Source: Cytophagales bacterium (GTDB lineage Bacteria > Bacteroidota > Bacteroidia > Cytophagales > Spirosomataceae). Taken from it: a stretch of DNA of 22,030 nucleotides. Each line of letters begins with the position of its first letter. The stretch's first letter is position 1. The notes under the pieces are model-generated. The model ran no database searches, had not been told where the DNA came from, and was given only the letters and a program-made list of their open reading frames with translations. Location of the stretch: positions 1 to 22,030 of the forward strand of contig JABMMK010000192.1 of NCBI GenBank assembly GCA_013205605.1. The letters run 5' to 3'. Positions 1 to 6,579 of this stretch are shown here, in pieces. A program made the translations under genes and the position numbers.

Positions 1-329
1 GGTTCTATATGCTCAATCACTTGAAACGTAATCACAAAGTCAAAATGATTATCAGGCAAATCCTGAAGTGGCGGCAAAAACATGTCAATAAAAGTAAAAT
101 CAGGGTACTTTTGACCCAACGATTCCATTAATTCAGTATTCTTATCTACCCCAGTATATGCAGAAACCTTATCCGCTAAAATGCCTACTCCCCTACCTGT
201 ACCGCAACCGATTTCCAACACATTCCCATGGACCAAATGACTTACATGTTGATATGGATATAAAAGTCGCTGATGAACGGGATTATCTGAAGCAATTTCA
301 GACGAGGCTATTTCAGTAGTTTTGTACAT
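1..329 (-). CDS. Class I SAM-dependent methyltransferase, N-terminal part (runs off the window)
   Basis: The frame is open from an ATG at 329 to the window edge, giving about 109 residues; the C-terminus lies outside. The translation begins MYKTTEIASSEIASDNPVHQ. It carries the glycine-rich SAM-binding motif I, LEIGCGTGRG, near residues 39-48, then an acidic residue after the second strand (TGVD, about residue 61) and a post-I segment DFVITFQVIEHIE. This is a Rossmann-fold methyltransferase of the Methyltransf_11/UbiE-like type that acts on small molecules or lipids. The substrate cannot be told from this half. It is divergent from the AlkB-type gene at 400. A TAACTTTG -7 box sits about 20 bases upstream of the ATG. 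Confidence 0.85.
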   Translation of the reverse strand, partial: MYKTTEIASSEIASDNPVHQRLLYPYQHVSHLVHGNVLEIGCGTGRGVGILADKVSAYTGVDKNTELMESLGQKYPDFTFIDMFLPPLQDLPDNHFDFVITFQVIEHIE

Positions 330-347
330 ATTCAATTAATTGAAGCA

Positions 348-355
348 CAAAGTTA
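348..355 (-). promoter_or_regulatory. -7 promoter box for the methyltransferase
   Basis: On the minus strand these bases read TAACTTTG, a full match to the Bacteroidota -7 consensus TAnnTTTG, about 20 bases upstream of the ATG at 329. I could not find a TTG -33 element at the usual distance, so the call rests on the -7 box and its position. Confidence 0.45.
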
Positions 356-399
356 AGGATAATTAAAAAGAATTTAATTGATATTTCATAATTTGCCAC

Positions 400-1026
400 A
401 TGCAATTACAAATTGGAAATTTAAACCAAAATAACTTGTTACCCTGCGATGGTCTGGTCAATTATCATCCCTTTGCTTTCTCGACAGAAGAAATAAAGGC
501 ATACTTCCCGTATTTGTCCAATGAAATAGCTTGGCAGCAAGATGTGGTTAAGCTATTTGGCAAGACCTATATCACAGATCGGAAGGTTGCTTGGTATGCA
601 GAAAAACCATTCATATACCGCTATTCGGGCCAATCGAAGATCGCTTTGCCATTTTCACCTACCTTGTTAGACATTAAATCACGCGTGGAAAAGCTCACTG
701 GATCTGAATACGATGCGTGTCTTTTGAATTTTTACCACAATGGGTCCGAGGGAATGGGTTGGCATAGTGACAACGAAAAAAGCATTAGCCACAATAGCAG
801 CATCGCTTCAGTTAGTTTGGGTGTCACAAGAAAATTTCAATTTAAACATAAAACCCTAGGGCTTAAATTGGACCTAATTCTCGACTCAGGAAGCGTATTA
901 GATATGCGAGGAGAGACACAAGAATTTTGGCTACACGCCTTACCCAAAAGCAAAAAAATCGCAGGAGCTAGAATCAATTTAACCTTTAGAAAAATGGCTG
1001 ATTCCTGTGAAATTGGACCAGTATAA
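400..1026 (+). CDS. alkB: AlkB-type Fe(II)/2-oxoglutarate-dependent dioxygenase
   Basis: This 208-residue cytosolic protein belongs to the AlkB family, which oxidatively removes alkyl groups from bases such as 1-methyladenine and 3-methylcytosine in DNA or RNA. The iron ligands are visible as H122 and D124 (GWHSDNE) and H179 (WLHALP). R191 and R197 in GARINLTFR fit the 2-oxoglutarate-binding arginines. The upstream LLNFYHNGSEGMGWHSD stretch is the usual family signature in a short form, and DRKVAWYAEKP around residue 60 resembles the nucleotide-recognition lid. The length is normal for bacterial AlkB of the AlkB2/3-like subgroup. The ATG at 400 is the first in frame and has no Shine-Dalgarno. 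An rRNA methyltransferase gene follows after 26 bases and may be cotranscribed. The exact substrate is not shown by the sequence. Confidence 0.9.
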   Translation: MQLQIGNLNQNNLLPCDGLVNYHPFAFSTEEIKAYFPYLSNEIAWQQDVVKLFGKTYITDRKVAWYAEKPFIYRYSGQSKIALPFSPTLLDIKSRVEKLTGSEYDACLLNFYHNGSEGMGWHSDNEKSISHNSSIASVSLGVTRKFQFKHKTLGLKLDLILDSGSVLDMRGETQEFWLHALPKSKKIAGARINLTFRKMADSCEIGPV

Positions 1027-1052
1027 AGAATTATAAAAAATATTGCCGACCT

Positions 1053-1868
1053 TTGTCGGAAATTTCAGCAAACGACGTGTCAGAAGAAAACGAATCAAGA
1101 CCCCCATTTAAAAGACCATTTAGGCATTTTACAACCCCTCAAACAGATAACAAAGAAATTGTATTTGGAATACAATCGGTGTTAGAAACCTTGAGATCAG
1201 GGAAAGAAATAGACCGTTTATTAGTCCAAAGGGAATTGGGTAACGCTGAAATATTAGATTTGGCTAAGGAAAAAGGAGTTCAAGTCCAAAAAGTTCCTTT
1301 AGAAAAGTTAAATCGAATCACAAGAAAAAATCACCAAGGAGCGATTGCATTTGTTTCGGCCATACATTATGCCAAACTAGAAAATGTGATCGCCACTACC
1401 TTCGAAAAAGGTCAGGTACCCTTAGTGTTAATTTTAGATCGAATTACAGACGTCCGTAATTTTGGAGCCATTGCCAGAACGGCAGAATGTGCGGGGGTAC
1501 ATGCCATTGTCATTCCAGCTCGCGGAGCAGCGCAGATCAATGCAGATGCCATGAAAACGTCCTCAGGCGCGTTAAATTTTATTCCTGTATGTAAAGAGGA
1601 AAACCTGATTCAAACGGTTGACTTCCTTCAAAACTCCGGATTGAAAGTTGTTTCATGTACAGAAAAAACGAAAACATCGATCTACACTTGCGACTTAACG
1701 GTGCCATTAGCCATCATATTAGGATCAGAAGAAGATGGAATTTCAGATGAATTGATTCGTAAATCGGATGAATTAGCTGCTATTCCACAAAGTGGCCAAG
1801 TAGGTAGTTTAAATGTATCTGTTGCCACGGGAGTTGTCATTTTTGAAGCAACACGCCAGCGAGTTTAA
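1053..1868 (+). CDS. rlmB: TrmH-family (SPOUT) 23S rRNA 2'-O-methyltransferase, RlmB-like
   Basis: This 271-residue protein contains an N-terminal substrate-binding domain (about residues 33-105, ending NRITRKNHQGAIAF). A C-terminal knotted SPOUT domain follows. Motif 1 is DVRNFGAIAR, with N136 and R142. Motif 2 is LGSEEDGIS (223-231). Motif 3 is SLNVSVATG (252-260). Family members use SAM to 2'-O-methylate a guanosine in 23S rRNA (Gm2251 for RlmB). No ATG lies in frame between the upstream stop at 1008 and codon 166 deep in the catalytic domain, so the start must be non-ATG. TTG at 1053 is the first usable one, and GTG at 1077 is an alternative that would remove eight residues. Neither has a Shine-Dalgarno. 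The gene ends 24 bases before the convergent SDR gene. Confidence 0.88.
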   Translation: MSEISANDVSEENESRPPFKRPFRHFTTPQTDNKEIVFGIQSVLETLRSGKEIDRLLVQRELGNAEILDLAKEKGVQVQKVPLEKLNRITRKNHQGAIAFVSAIHYAKLENVIATTFEKGQVPLVLILDRITDVRNFGAIARTAECAGVHAIVIPARGAAQINADAMKTSSGALNFIPVCKEENLIQTVDFLQNSGLKVVSCTEKTKTSIYTCDLTVPLAIILGSEEDGISDELIRKSDELAAIPQSGQVGSLNVSVATGVVIFEATRQRV

Positions 1869-1892
1869 TCGTTTTAAGCTTAATTCTTTAGT

Positions 1893-2639
1893 CTACATAC
1901 GATTAATCAGATTAGCAGAAGCCTGCGCGGTGGGCAACAAAGTCACATCTGATAAATTGACATGTGCGGGCGCCATCACCATAAATCTCAAAACTTCGGC
2001 GACGTCCTTAGCCACAAGAGGCTCAAATCCCTTGTAAACAGCATCTGCTTTATCCGCATCGCCTTTAAACCGCACAGCGGAAAACTCCGTATTGACGGCA
2101 CCGGGAGCCAAATTAGAAACTTTGATACCGAAAGGATTTAGATCAATCCGCATGCCTTGGGATAAAACTTCAACAGCTGCCTTAGAAGCACAGTAAACAG
2201 CTCCATTGGCATAAATTTGTTTCCCTGCAATCGATGAAATATTGATAATATGACCTTGTTTACGGGCAATCATAAAAGGAATAACTGATTTAGACACATA
2301 TAATAAGCCATTGACATTGCCATGCATCATCGCGTCCCAATCGGCGACGTCACCATCTTGAATAGGTGAAAGTCCATGCGCATTACCGGCATTATTAATT
2401 AACACATCTATATTTTTCCAGTCTTCAGATAAAGAAGCAAAAGAAGATTGGACTTGGCCTAAATCACGAACATCAAAAATCAAAATAGTGGAATCAACCG
2501 AAACTTCTTTTTGCAAAGACTCTAGACGATCTTTTCTTCTCCCACACAAAATTAATTTATATCCATTTTCAGCTAAAATTAAAGCTGTTTCACGTCCAAT
2601 TCCTGAACTAGCACCCGTAATACATGCAATTTTTTCCAT
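1893..2639 (-). CDS. Short-chain dehydrogenase/reductase, YdfG-like
   Basis: This classical SDR has 248 residues from the ATG at 2639. It shows the cofactor-binding TGASSGIG (8-15), the NNAG motif (82-85), the catalytic serine in NISSIAGK (S136), and Y149/K153 in YCASKAA. LAPGAVNTEF after strand 6 is typical of the YdfG group, which are NADP-dependent 3-hydroxy-acid (serine, allothreonine) dehydrogenases. The arginine after the second strand (CGRRKDR) agrees with NADP preference. An ATG at 2657 would add six residues, but it lies inside the TACCTTTG -7 box at 2655-2662, so 2639 is preferred. The substrate is a family-level guess. The gene is divergent from pth and convergent with rlmB. Confidence 0.88.
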   Translation of the reverse strand: MEKIACITGASSGIGRETALILAENGYKLILCGRRKDRLESLQKEVSVDSTILIFDVRDLGQVQSSFASLSEDWKNIDVLINNAGNAHGLSPIQDGDVADWDAMMHGNVNGLLYVSKSVIPFMIARKQGHIINISSIAGKQIYANGAVYCASKAAVEVLSQGMRIDLNPFGIKVSNLAPGAVNTEFSAVRFKGDADKADAVYKGFEPLVAKDVAEVLRFMVMAPAHVNLSDVTLLPTAQASANLINRM

Positions 2640-2654
2640 AACAAAATATTTTAA

Positions 2655-2662
2655 CAAAGGTA
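2655..2662 (-). promoter_or_regulatory. -7 promoter box for the SDR gene
   Basis: The minus strand reads TACCTTTG, matching TAnnTTTG, 15 bases upstream of the chosen ATG. The nearest TTG (2687-2689 on the plus strand as CAA) gives a 24-base spacer, longer than usual. The box decides between the two possible SDR starts. Confidence 0.4.
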
Positions 2663-2667
2663 ATGTC

Positions 2668-2675
2668 TAAATTTG
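2668..2675 (+). promoter_or_regulatory. -7 promoter box for pth
   Basis: TAAATTTG is an exact TAnnTTTG match that ends 18 bases before the pth ATG. No -33 TTG is seen at the right distance. It lies back to back with the SDR box, so the two promoters share this 54-base intergenic region. Confidence 0.45.
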
Positions 2676-2693
2676 TAAAATAATATCAATTCC

Positions 2694-3254
2694 ATGAATT
2701 ACCTGATTGTTGGCCTAGGTAACATAGGCCCCGAATATCTTTTCACGCGACATAACATAGGGTTTATGGCTGTCGATTATTTGGCCAGACAAAAGGATAT
2801 TAAATTTTCAACAGACCGTCTCGGTTCCATCACGTCTTATAAACTCAAAGGAAAGACCATTTATTTATTAAAGCCGAATACGTATATGAACCTAAGTGGT
2901 AAATCAGTTCTTTACTGGAGCCAACAATTAAAAATAGAAATTGACCGATTGCTAATCGTCTTAGACGATATCGCTTTGCCTTTTGAAACCATTCGACTTA
3001 AACCTAAAGGATCTAATGGAGGACATAATGGATTAAAGAGCATTGAGGCATCCTTAACTACGACTGAGTATGGAAGATTACGCATGGGCGTTGGTAGTGA
3101 TTTTCCGAAAGGAAGACAGGCAGATTACGTGTTAGGCAACTTCGAAACCAAAGAATTAGACCAAATTTCATTCGTCTTAGACCGCAGCTCTGAAATAATA
3201 GAGAATTTTTGCTTGGAAGGAATCCAACAAACAATGAATAAATTTAACCAATAG
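2694..3254 (+). CDS. pth: Peptidyl-tRNA hydrolase
   Basis: This 186-residue enzyme cleaves the ester bond of peptidyl-tRNA released from stalled ribosomes and so recycles tRNA in the cytosol. The family landmarks are in their expected places. GLGN is at 7-10, and the catalytic H20 is in TRHNIGF. The tRNA-contacting N66 is in PNTYMN, the DD pair is at 91-92, and N112 is in GSNGGHNGL. RLRMGVG and DYVLGNF follow. The length matches bacterial Pth, though in many bacteria it is a little longer at the C-terminus. The ATG directly precedes the NYLIVGLGN strand, so the start is firm. The transcript seems to be monocistronic, because the next gene has its own strong promoter. Confidence 0.97.
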   Translation: MNYLIVGLGNIGPEYLFTRHNIGFMAVDYLARQKDIKFSTDRLGSITSYKLKGKTIYLLKPNTYMNLSGKSVLYWSQQLKIEIDRLLIVLDDIALPFETIRLKPKGSNGGHNGLKSIEASLTTTEYGRLRMGVGSDFPKGRQADYVLGNFETKELDQISFVLDRSSEIIENFCLEGIQQTMNKFNQ

Positions 3255-3438
3255 TTGCACTATTAGAAGAATTATTGATTTATTTCAATATTTTAATATT
3301 AGAATTATTCAAAACTTTTAATAATTTTAACAAAATTAAATTTGGCTAATTATAAATAAACTTTAATAATATACTGAATTTAGCGTTAATTTTAGAATAT
3401 ACATATTTACTCCACTATAAATTGTCTAAAATAAAGTT
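3255..3438. other. AT-rich intergenic stretch with no recognised gene
   Basis: This part of the pth-to-hypothetical gap is extremely AT-rich and has no open frame of useful length, no clear GC-stem terminator for pth, and no tRNA-like structure. One isolated TAAATTTG at 3337-3344 matches the -7 consensus but lacks a -33 TTG and has no gene start nearby. Confidence 0.5.
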
Positions 3439-3468
3439 TTGCAATATTAAAAAAATGCAATAAATTTG
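3439..3468 (+). promoter_or_regulatory. Complete Bacteroidota-type promoter for the secreted hypothetical protein
   Basis: A TTG at 3439-3441 is followed by a 19-base spacer and TAAATTTG at 3461-3468. This matches both halves of the Bacteroidota vegetative promoter (TTG, 17-20 bases, TAnnTTTG). The expected start of transcription is near 3475, which leaves a leader of about 30 AT-rich bases before the ATG at 3504. It is one of the two complete promoters in the window. Confidence 0.7.
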
Positions 3469-3503
3469 TATTGTTGATTTAGTATATAAATATAACAAAA
3501 CAA

Positions 3504-3968
3504 ATGAAAAGTAAAATAACAGTGATTAGCGTCCTACTAGGTTTAGGATTAATCAACCCAACAGTACAAGCAAGCGGTTTGACAGGAAAAGGTGCAAATG
3601 CCATCGTGTCATCAAAGAGAGAAACTCTTTCAGAAGTAATTCAAACATTAATATTAAAAGAAAATTCAGCGACTAAGACTTCGTCTGCCAGCCTAACCAT
3701 TTCAATATTAGAGGATTATCAAAAAAATAATCAAAATTACCTTAAAATAAGCAAAGAAGATAAAACCATCTTTAACGAAACGATCAAAACTATTATTTCT
3801 CAGGGAGATAATATTACGGATGCCAGTACGTTAACATGGATAAAAGAAATAAGTAAAACAGCCAATGCAATTAATGTTGTTTGGGCTGTTGTAGAAGAGG
3901 AAAAAAGTATCGAAACTTCAGCAAATAATTTGCCAGAGACTCAGGTTGATACCATTGTCGTATTCTAA
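3504..3968 (+). CDS. Secreted protein of unknown function
   Basis: I do not recognise this 154-residue protein. Residues 1-23 form a clean signal peptide: MKSK, then a hydrophobic core ITVISVLLGLGLI, then a likely signal peptidase I site after VQA23, with no lipobox cysteine. The mature part of about 131 residues has no cysteine and no further membrane segment. It is rich in Lys, Glu, Asn, Ser and Thr and looks mostly helical. The C-terminus, VDTIVVF, is hydrophobic and ends in an aromatic residue, which is reminiscent of but not proof of an outer-membrane or sorting signal. It is too short for a type IX sorting domain that I can identify. It has its own complete promoter upstream, and a terminator at 4018-4047 after it, so it is a single-gene transcript. 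Confidence 0.75.
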   Translation: MKSKITVISVLLGLGLINPTVQASGLTGKGANAIVSSKRETLSEVIQTLILKENSATKTSSASLTISILEDYQKNNQNYLKISKEDKTIFNETIKTIISQGDNITDASTLTWIKEISKTANAINVVWAVVEEEKSIETSANNLPETQVDTIVVF

Positions 3969-3984
3969 TTTAGATTGTAAGTAG

Positions 3985-4011
3985 TTTTCATAGTTAAATA
4001 GGTTTAGAGGT
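3985..4011. repeat. 27-bp direct repeat, copy 1
   Basis: The 27 bases from TTTTCATAG to TTTAGAGGT are identical to 4101-4127, 116 bases away. Copy 1 is followed after six bases by the hairpin at 4018-4046. Read on the minus strand, the repeat ends in CTATGAAAA, so each copy also looks like a leader plus an ATG start; here that ATG (3991) opens an 8-codon frame ending at 3965. Whether it acts as RNA, as a leader or as DNA is unknown. Confidence 0.9.
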
Positions 4012-4017
4012 ATTTAG

Positions 4018-4050
4018 AAAAGGTGTTGTTTTTAACGACACCTTTTTATT
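4018..4050 (+). terminator. Intrinsic terminator after the secreted protein gene
   Basis: AAAAGGTGTTGTT (4018-4030) pairs with AACGACACCTTTT (4034-4046) as a 13-bp stem with one G-U pair and a TTT loop. A T-rich tail follows. Confidence 0.8.
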
Positions 4051-4100
4051 TTTTGCATTAAACTTATATTATATCCACAAAATCGCTATATTCGTATAAA

Positions 4101-4127
4101 TTTTCATAGTTAAATAGGTTTAGAGGT
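4101..4127. repeat. 27-bp direct repeat, copy 2
   Basis: This is an exact copy of 3985-4011. It is followed after five bases by the hairpin at 4133-4165. On the minus strand the ATG at 4107 inside the repeat opens a 12-codon frame (MKIYTNIAILWI) that stops at 4069. No gene longer than this starts here. Confidence 0.9.
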
Positions 4128-4132
4128 TACAT

Positions 4133-4167
4133 AAATAAGGCCAGAAGTTTCTTCTGGCCTTATTTTT
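4133..4167. terminator. Intrinsic terminator, probably serving metG and bidirectional
   Basis: A perfect 15-bp stem (4133-4147 with 4151-4165, core AAGGCCAGAAG) closes on a TTT loop. T-rich sequence flanks it on both strands. It lies 24 bases beyond the metG stop on the minus strand, and it also faces transcription that reads through from the secreted-protein gene. Confidence 0.85.
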
Positions 4168-4188
4168 ATTTATTAAATGACGTAAAAA

Positions 4189-6219
4189 TCAATTTACCGT
4201 CGCTCCATTCCAAATCTTTTTATCCGGCTGCACAAATGAAAGCGACCCGTCCGAATCCTCAGCCATCAAAATCATTCCTTCACTTTCCAATCCCATCATT
4301 TTACGGGGAGCTAAGTTGGCCAAGAAACTTACCTGCTTCCCAACGACCTCTTCAGGTTTAAAATGTTCCGCTATTCCACTTAGAATGGTGCGATCTTTCA
4401 TTCCATCATTCACGGTCAACTTCAACAGCTTTTTACTCTTCTCCATTTTTTCAGCGGCAATAATTTCACCTATCCGAATATCCATTTTAGCAAAGTCGTC
4501 AAATTCAATGGTTTCCTTACCTGGCGGAACTGTTTTAGCGGCTAATTCCATAAGATTTTTGATATTATTTAATTTATCAATTTGTACTTGGATCACATCA
4601 TCCTCTATTTTATCAAATAACAAACCTGGATTTTTCAAGGTACGTCCTGCCGGAATAATTTCAAAGTCGCCAATATGCGTCCAAGAATAATCAGTCATCC
4701 CAAGGGCTTCCCTCAATGTATTAGCGGTAAAAGGAATAAACGGCTCAAGGGCTATGGCCGCTTGCGCGACCAATTGGACCGCAAAATTCAAAATAGAACT
4801 CGCTTTTTCTCGATCTTCCTTAATTACCTTCCAAGGTTCTGTCTCCGCCAAGTATTTATTTCCTAGCCTGGCAATTTCCATGGCGATCACTAAGGCATCT
4901 CTAAATTTAAAAGCAGCTAAAGCAGCGTCTAATTTGGCAGGAATATCCTGTAAGGCAATCCTTAAATCTGATTCCAGACTTGATTCTGCACACTTATTAG
5001 GCACTTGCGAGTCGAAATTCTTATCGATCAACACAAAAGCCCTGTTCACAAAATTTCCTAAAATAGCTACTAATTCAGAATTATTTCTGGTCTGAAAATC
5101 AGCCCAAGTAAAGTCAGCATCCTTAGTTTCAGGACTTAAAGAAGTCAATGTATAACGCAAAACATCTTGTTTTCCTGGAAAGTCCTGCAAATATTCATGT
5201 AACCAAACAGCCCAATTTCGAGAGGTTGAGATTTTATCCCCCTCTAAATTCATGAACTCATTGGCAGGTACTTGGTCAGCCAACTGGAATTCCCCGTGAG
5301 CCATGCACATCGCAGGAAAAATCAAACAATGGAAAACAATATTGTCTTTGCCTATAAAATGAACAATTTGACTATCCTTCGCCTTCCAATACTTTTCCCA
5401 GTCGGGTGTCAACTGAGTCGTCATCGACATATAACCAATGGGGGCATCAAACCAAACATATAGCACCTTACCCTCCGTATCAGGCAAAGGAATAGGCACG
5501 CCCCAATTTAAATCTCGGGTCATTGCACGAGGCTTGAGGCCTTCCTGCAACCATGATTTCACTTGGCCCAACACATTAGGCTTCCATTCCGGATGCGATT
5601 CAACGTATTTGGTTAACTCTCCCTGCCACTGATCTAAGGGTAAAAACCAGTTCTTAGTAGGCTTTAATACAGGCGAAGCGCCGCTCAACATCGATGTAGG
5701 ATTCAACAACTCATTCGGAGACAAAGTAGTACCACATTTTTCACATTGATCTCCATAAGCCCCTGCTTGCTTACAAGACGGACAATCCCCCGTAATATAG
5801 CGGTCTGCTAAAAACTGATTTGCCGACTCATCGAAATATTGCATCGTCGTCTCCTCCACAAATTTCCCCTCCTTGTAAAGCTTCAAAAAGAAATCTTGAG
5901 AAAACTGATGATGTACAGGATCCGAAGTCCTTCCATAAAAATCAAACGATATACCAAAATCCTTAAAAGAAGATTTGATTTCTTTATAATAATAGTCAAC
6001 CACCTCTTGAGGTGTCTTACCCTCTTTTTGTGCTTTAATTGTAATAGGAACCCCATGTTCATCCGTCCCAGAAACAAAAATCACATCCTTCTTCTGCAAA
6101 CGTAAAAAACGAACATAAATATCAGCAGGCAAATAACAACCAGCTAAATGACCGATATGAATAGGACCATTCGCATAAATTAAAGCCGCCGTTACTGTAG
6201 TCCGTGAAAATGTAGACAT
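4189..6219 (-). CDS. metG: Methionyl-tRNA synthetase with C-terminal tRNA-binding domain
   Basis: This 676-residue class I synthetase charges tRNA-Met. The HIGH motif is exact (residues 21-24, NGPIHIGHLAG). The KMSKS loop reads KISTS (329-333, in GDKISTSRNW), a variant I know from Bacteroidota MetG. The zinc knuckle has C146, C149, C159 and C162 (CPSCKQ...CEKC). The anticodon-binding helical domain follows, at about 385-540. The last 100 or so residues, from IEFDDFAKMDIRIGEI onward, are the EMAP-II/Trbp111-like OB fold that binds tRNA and supports dimers. The length fits this fused form. The ATG at 6219 directly precedes the catalytic fold, so the start is sound. The gene is divergent from rpsU. 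Confidence 0.97.
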   Translation of the reverse strand: MSTFSRTTVTAALIYANGPIHIGHLAGCYLPADIYVRFLRLQKKDVIFVSGTDEHGVPITIKAQKEGKTPQEVVDYYYKEIKSSFKDFGISFDFYGRTSDPVHHQFSQDFFLKLYKEGKFVEETTMQYFDESANQFLADRYITGDCPSCKQAGAYGDQCEKCGTTLSPNELLNPTSMLSGASPVLKPTKNWFLPLDQWQGELTKYVESHPEWKPNVLGQVKSWLQEGLKPRAMTRDLNWGVPIPLPDTEGKVLYVWFDAPIGYMSMTTQLTPDWEKYWKAKDSQIVHFIGKDNIVFHCLIFPAMCMAHGEFQLADQVPANEFMNLEGDKISTSRNWAVWLHEYLQDFPGKQDVLRYTLTSLSPETKDADFTWADFQTRNNSELVAILGNFVNRAFVLIDKNFDSQVPNKCAESSLESDLRIALQDIPAKLDAALAAFKFRDALVIAMEIARLGNKYLAETEPWKVIKEDREKASSILNFAVQLVAQAAIALEPFIPFTANTLREALGMTDYSWTHIGDFEIIPAGRTLKNPGLLFDKIEDDVIQVQIDKLNNIKNLMELAAKTVPPGKETIEFDDFAKMDIRIGEIIAAEKMEKSKKLLKLTVNDGMKDRTILSGIAEHFKPEEVVGKQVSFLANLAPRKMMGLESEGMILMAEDSDGSLSFVQPDKKIWNGATVN

Positions 6220-6241
6220 ATCTTAAAATTCATTTAAAAGA

Positions 6242-6249
6242 CAAAAATA
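6242..6249 (-). promoter_or_regulatory. -7 promoter box for metG
   Basis: The minus strand reads TATTTTTG, matching TAnnTTTG, 22 bases upstream of the metG ATG. The nearest upstream TTG leaves only a 13-base spacer. A 14-base perfect palindrome (ATCAACCCGTTGAT, 6261-6274) overlaps the -33 region and could be an operator site. Confidence 0.4.
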
Positions 6250-6306
6250 AGTAAAAAATCATCAACCCGTTGATAAAATATACACGTCAAAATTTAGTAC
6301 AATGAC

Positions 6307-6337
6307 TTGCAATTCAAAAAAAATAAAATTATCTTTG
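6307..6337 (+). promoter_or_regulatory. Complete promoter for rpsU-xerC
   Basis: TTG at 6307-6309, a 20-base spacer and TATCTTTG at 6330-6337 match both parts of the Bacteroidota promoter. Transcription would begin near 6344, giving a leader of about 25 bases. Only a weak purine run (AAAAAAGAGAAC) precedes the rpsU ATG, and no clear Shine-Dalgarno is present. Confidence 0.7.
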
Positions 6338-6368
6338 CATTCCAATTTTAATAAAAAAGAGAACATAC

Positions 6369-6563
6369 ATGTTAATTATTTCAATTAAAGAGAACGAGTC
6401 AATTGATAAAGCTTTAAAGCGTTTCAAAAAGAAATTTGAGAAAACAGGTGTAGTGAAAGAACTTCGTAGAAGATCTGCATTTGAAAAATCATCAATTTCT
6501 CGACGTAAAGAACTTATTCGTGCGTCTTACAAGCAGACTACATACGGGAATATAAACAACTAA
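6369..6563 (+). CDS. rpsU: Small ribosomal subunit protein bS21
   Basis: The 64 residues match bS21 throughout: an N-terminal MLIISIKENESIDKALKRFK, then a strongly basic middle (FEKTGVVKELRRRSAFEK) and SISRRKELIRASYKQ. The protein sits near the 3' end of 16S rRNA on the 30S platform. In Flavobacteriia bS21 is known to help hide the anti-Shine-Dalgarno, which fits the lack of Shine-Dalgarno sequences here; applying that to this organism is inference. It has a complete promoter upstream and is followed after 39 bases by xerC. A hairpin over the xerC start may limit read-through. Confidence 0.96.
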   Translation: MLIISIKENESIDKALKRFKKKFEKTGVVKELRRRSAFEKSSISRRKELIRASYKQTTYGNINN

Positions 6564-6579
6564 TTCCTACCAAATATTT

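Noticed and set aside
329..332. Possible frameshift or pseudogene at the left edge
   Set aside because: The methyltransferase frame is open without stops from its ATG to the window edge, so it is only cut by the window.
329..333. TonB-like or other signal in the short gap before alkB
   Set aside because: The 70-base gap holds only a minus-strand -7 box and AT-rich sequence, and no further element could be supported.
1813..2037. Open frame of 74 codons on the plus strand across the rlmB end
   Set aside because: It overlaps both rlmB and the SDR gene, resembles no protein, and has no promoter or leader of its own.
3985..4127. Possible CRISPR array from the two 27-bp repeats
   Set aside because: There are only two copies, the interval between them contains a terminator rather than a spacer of typical length, and no cas gene is in the window.
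5883..6077. Minus-strand frame of 64 codons inside metG
   Set aside because: It is a different frame within the metG catalytic domain and has no features of its own.
4316..6105. Several plus-strand frames of 60-124 codons opposite metG
   Set aside because: All lie antisense within metG, which is full-length and well conserved; they look like shadows of its coding pattern.
6338..6368. Strong Shine-Dalgarno before rpsU, as seen in some Flavobacteriia
   Set aside because: Only a weak AAGAGAA purine run is present, with no GGAG core, so I cannot claim the known autoregulatory site here.
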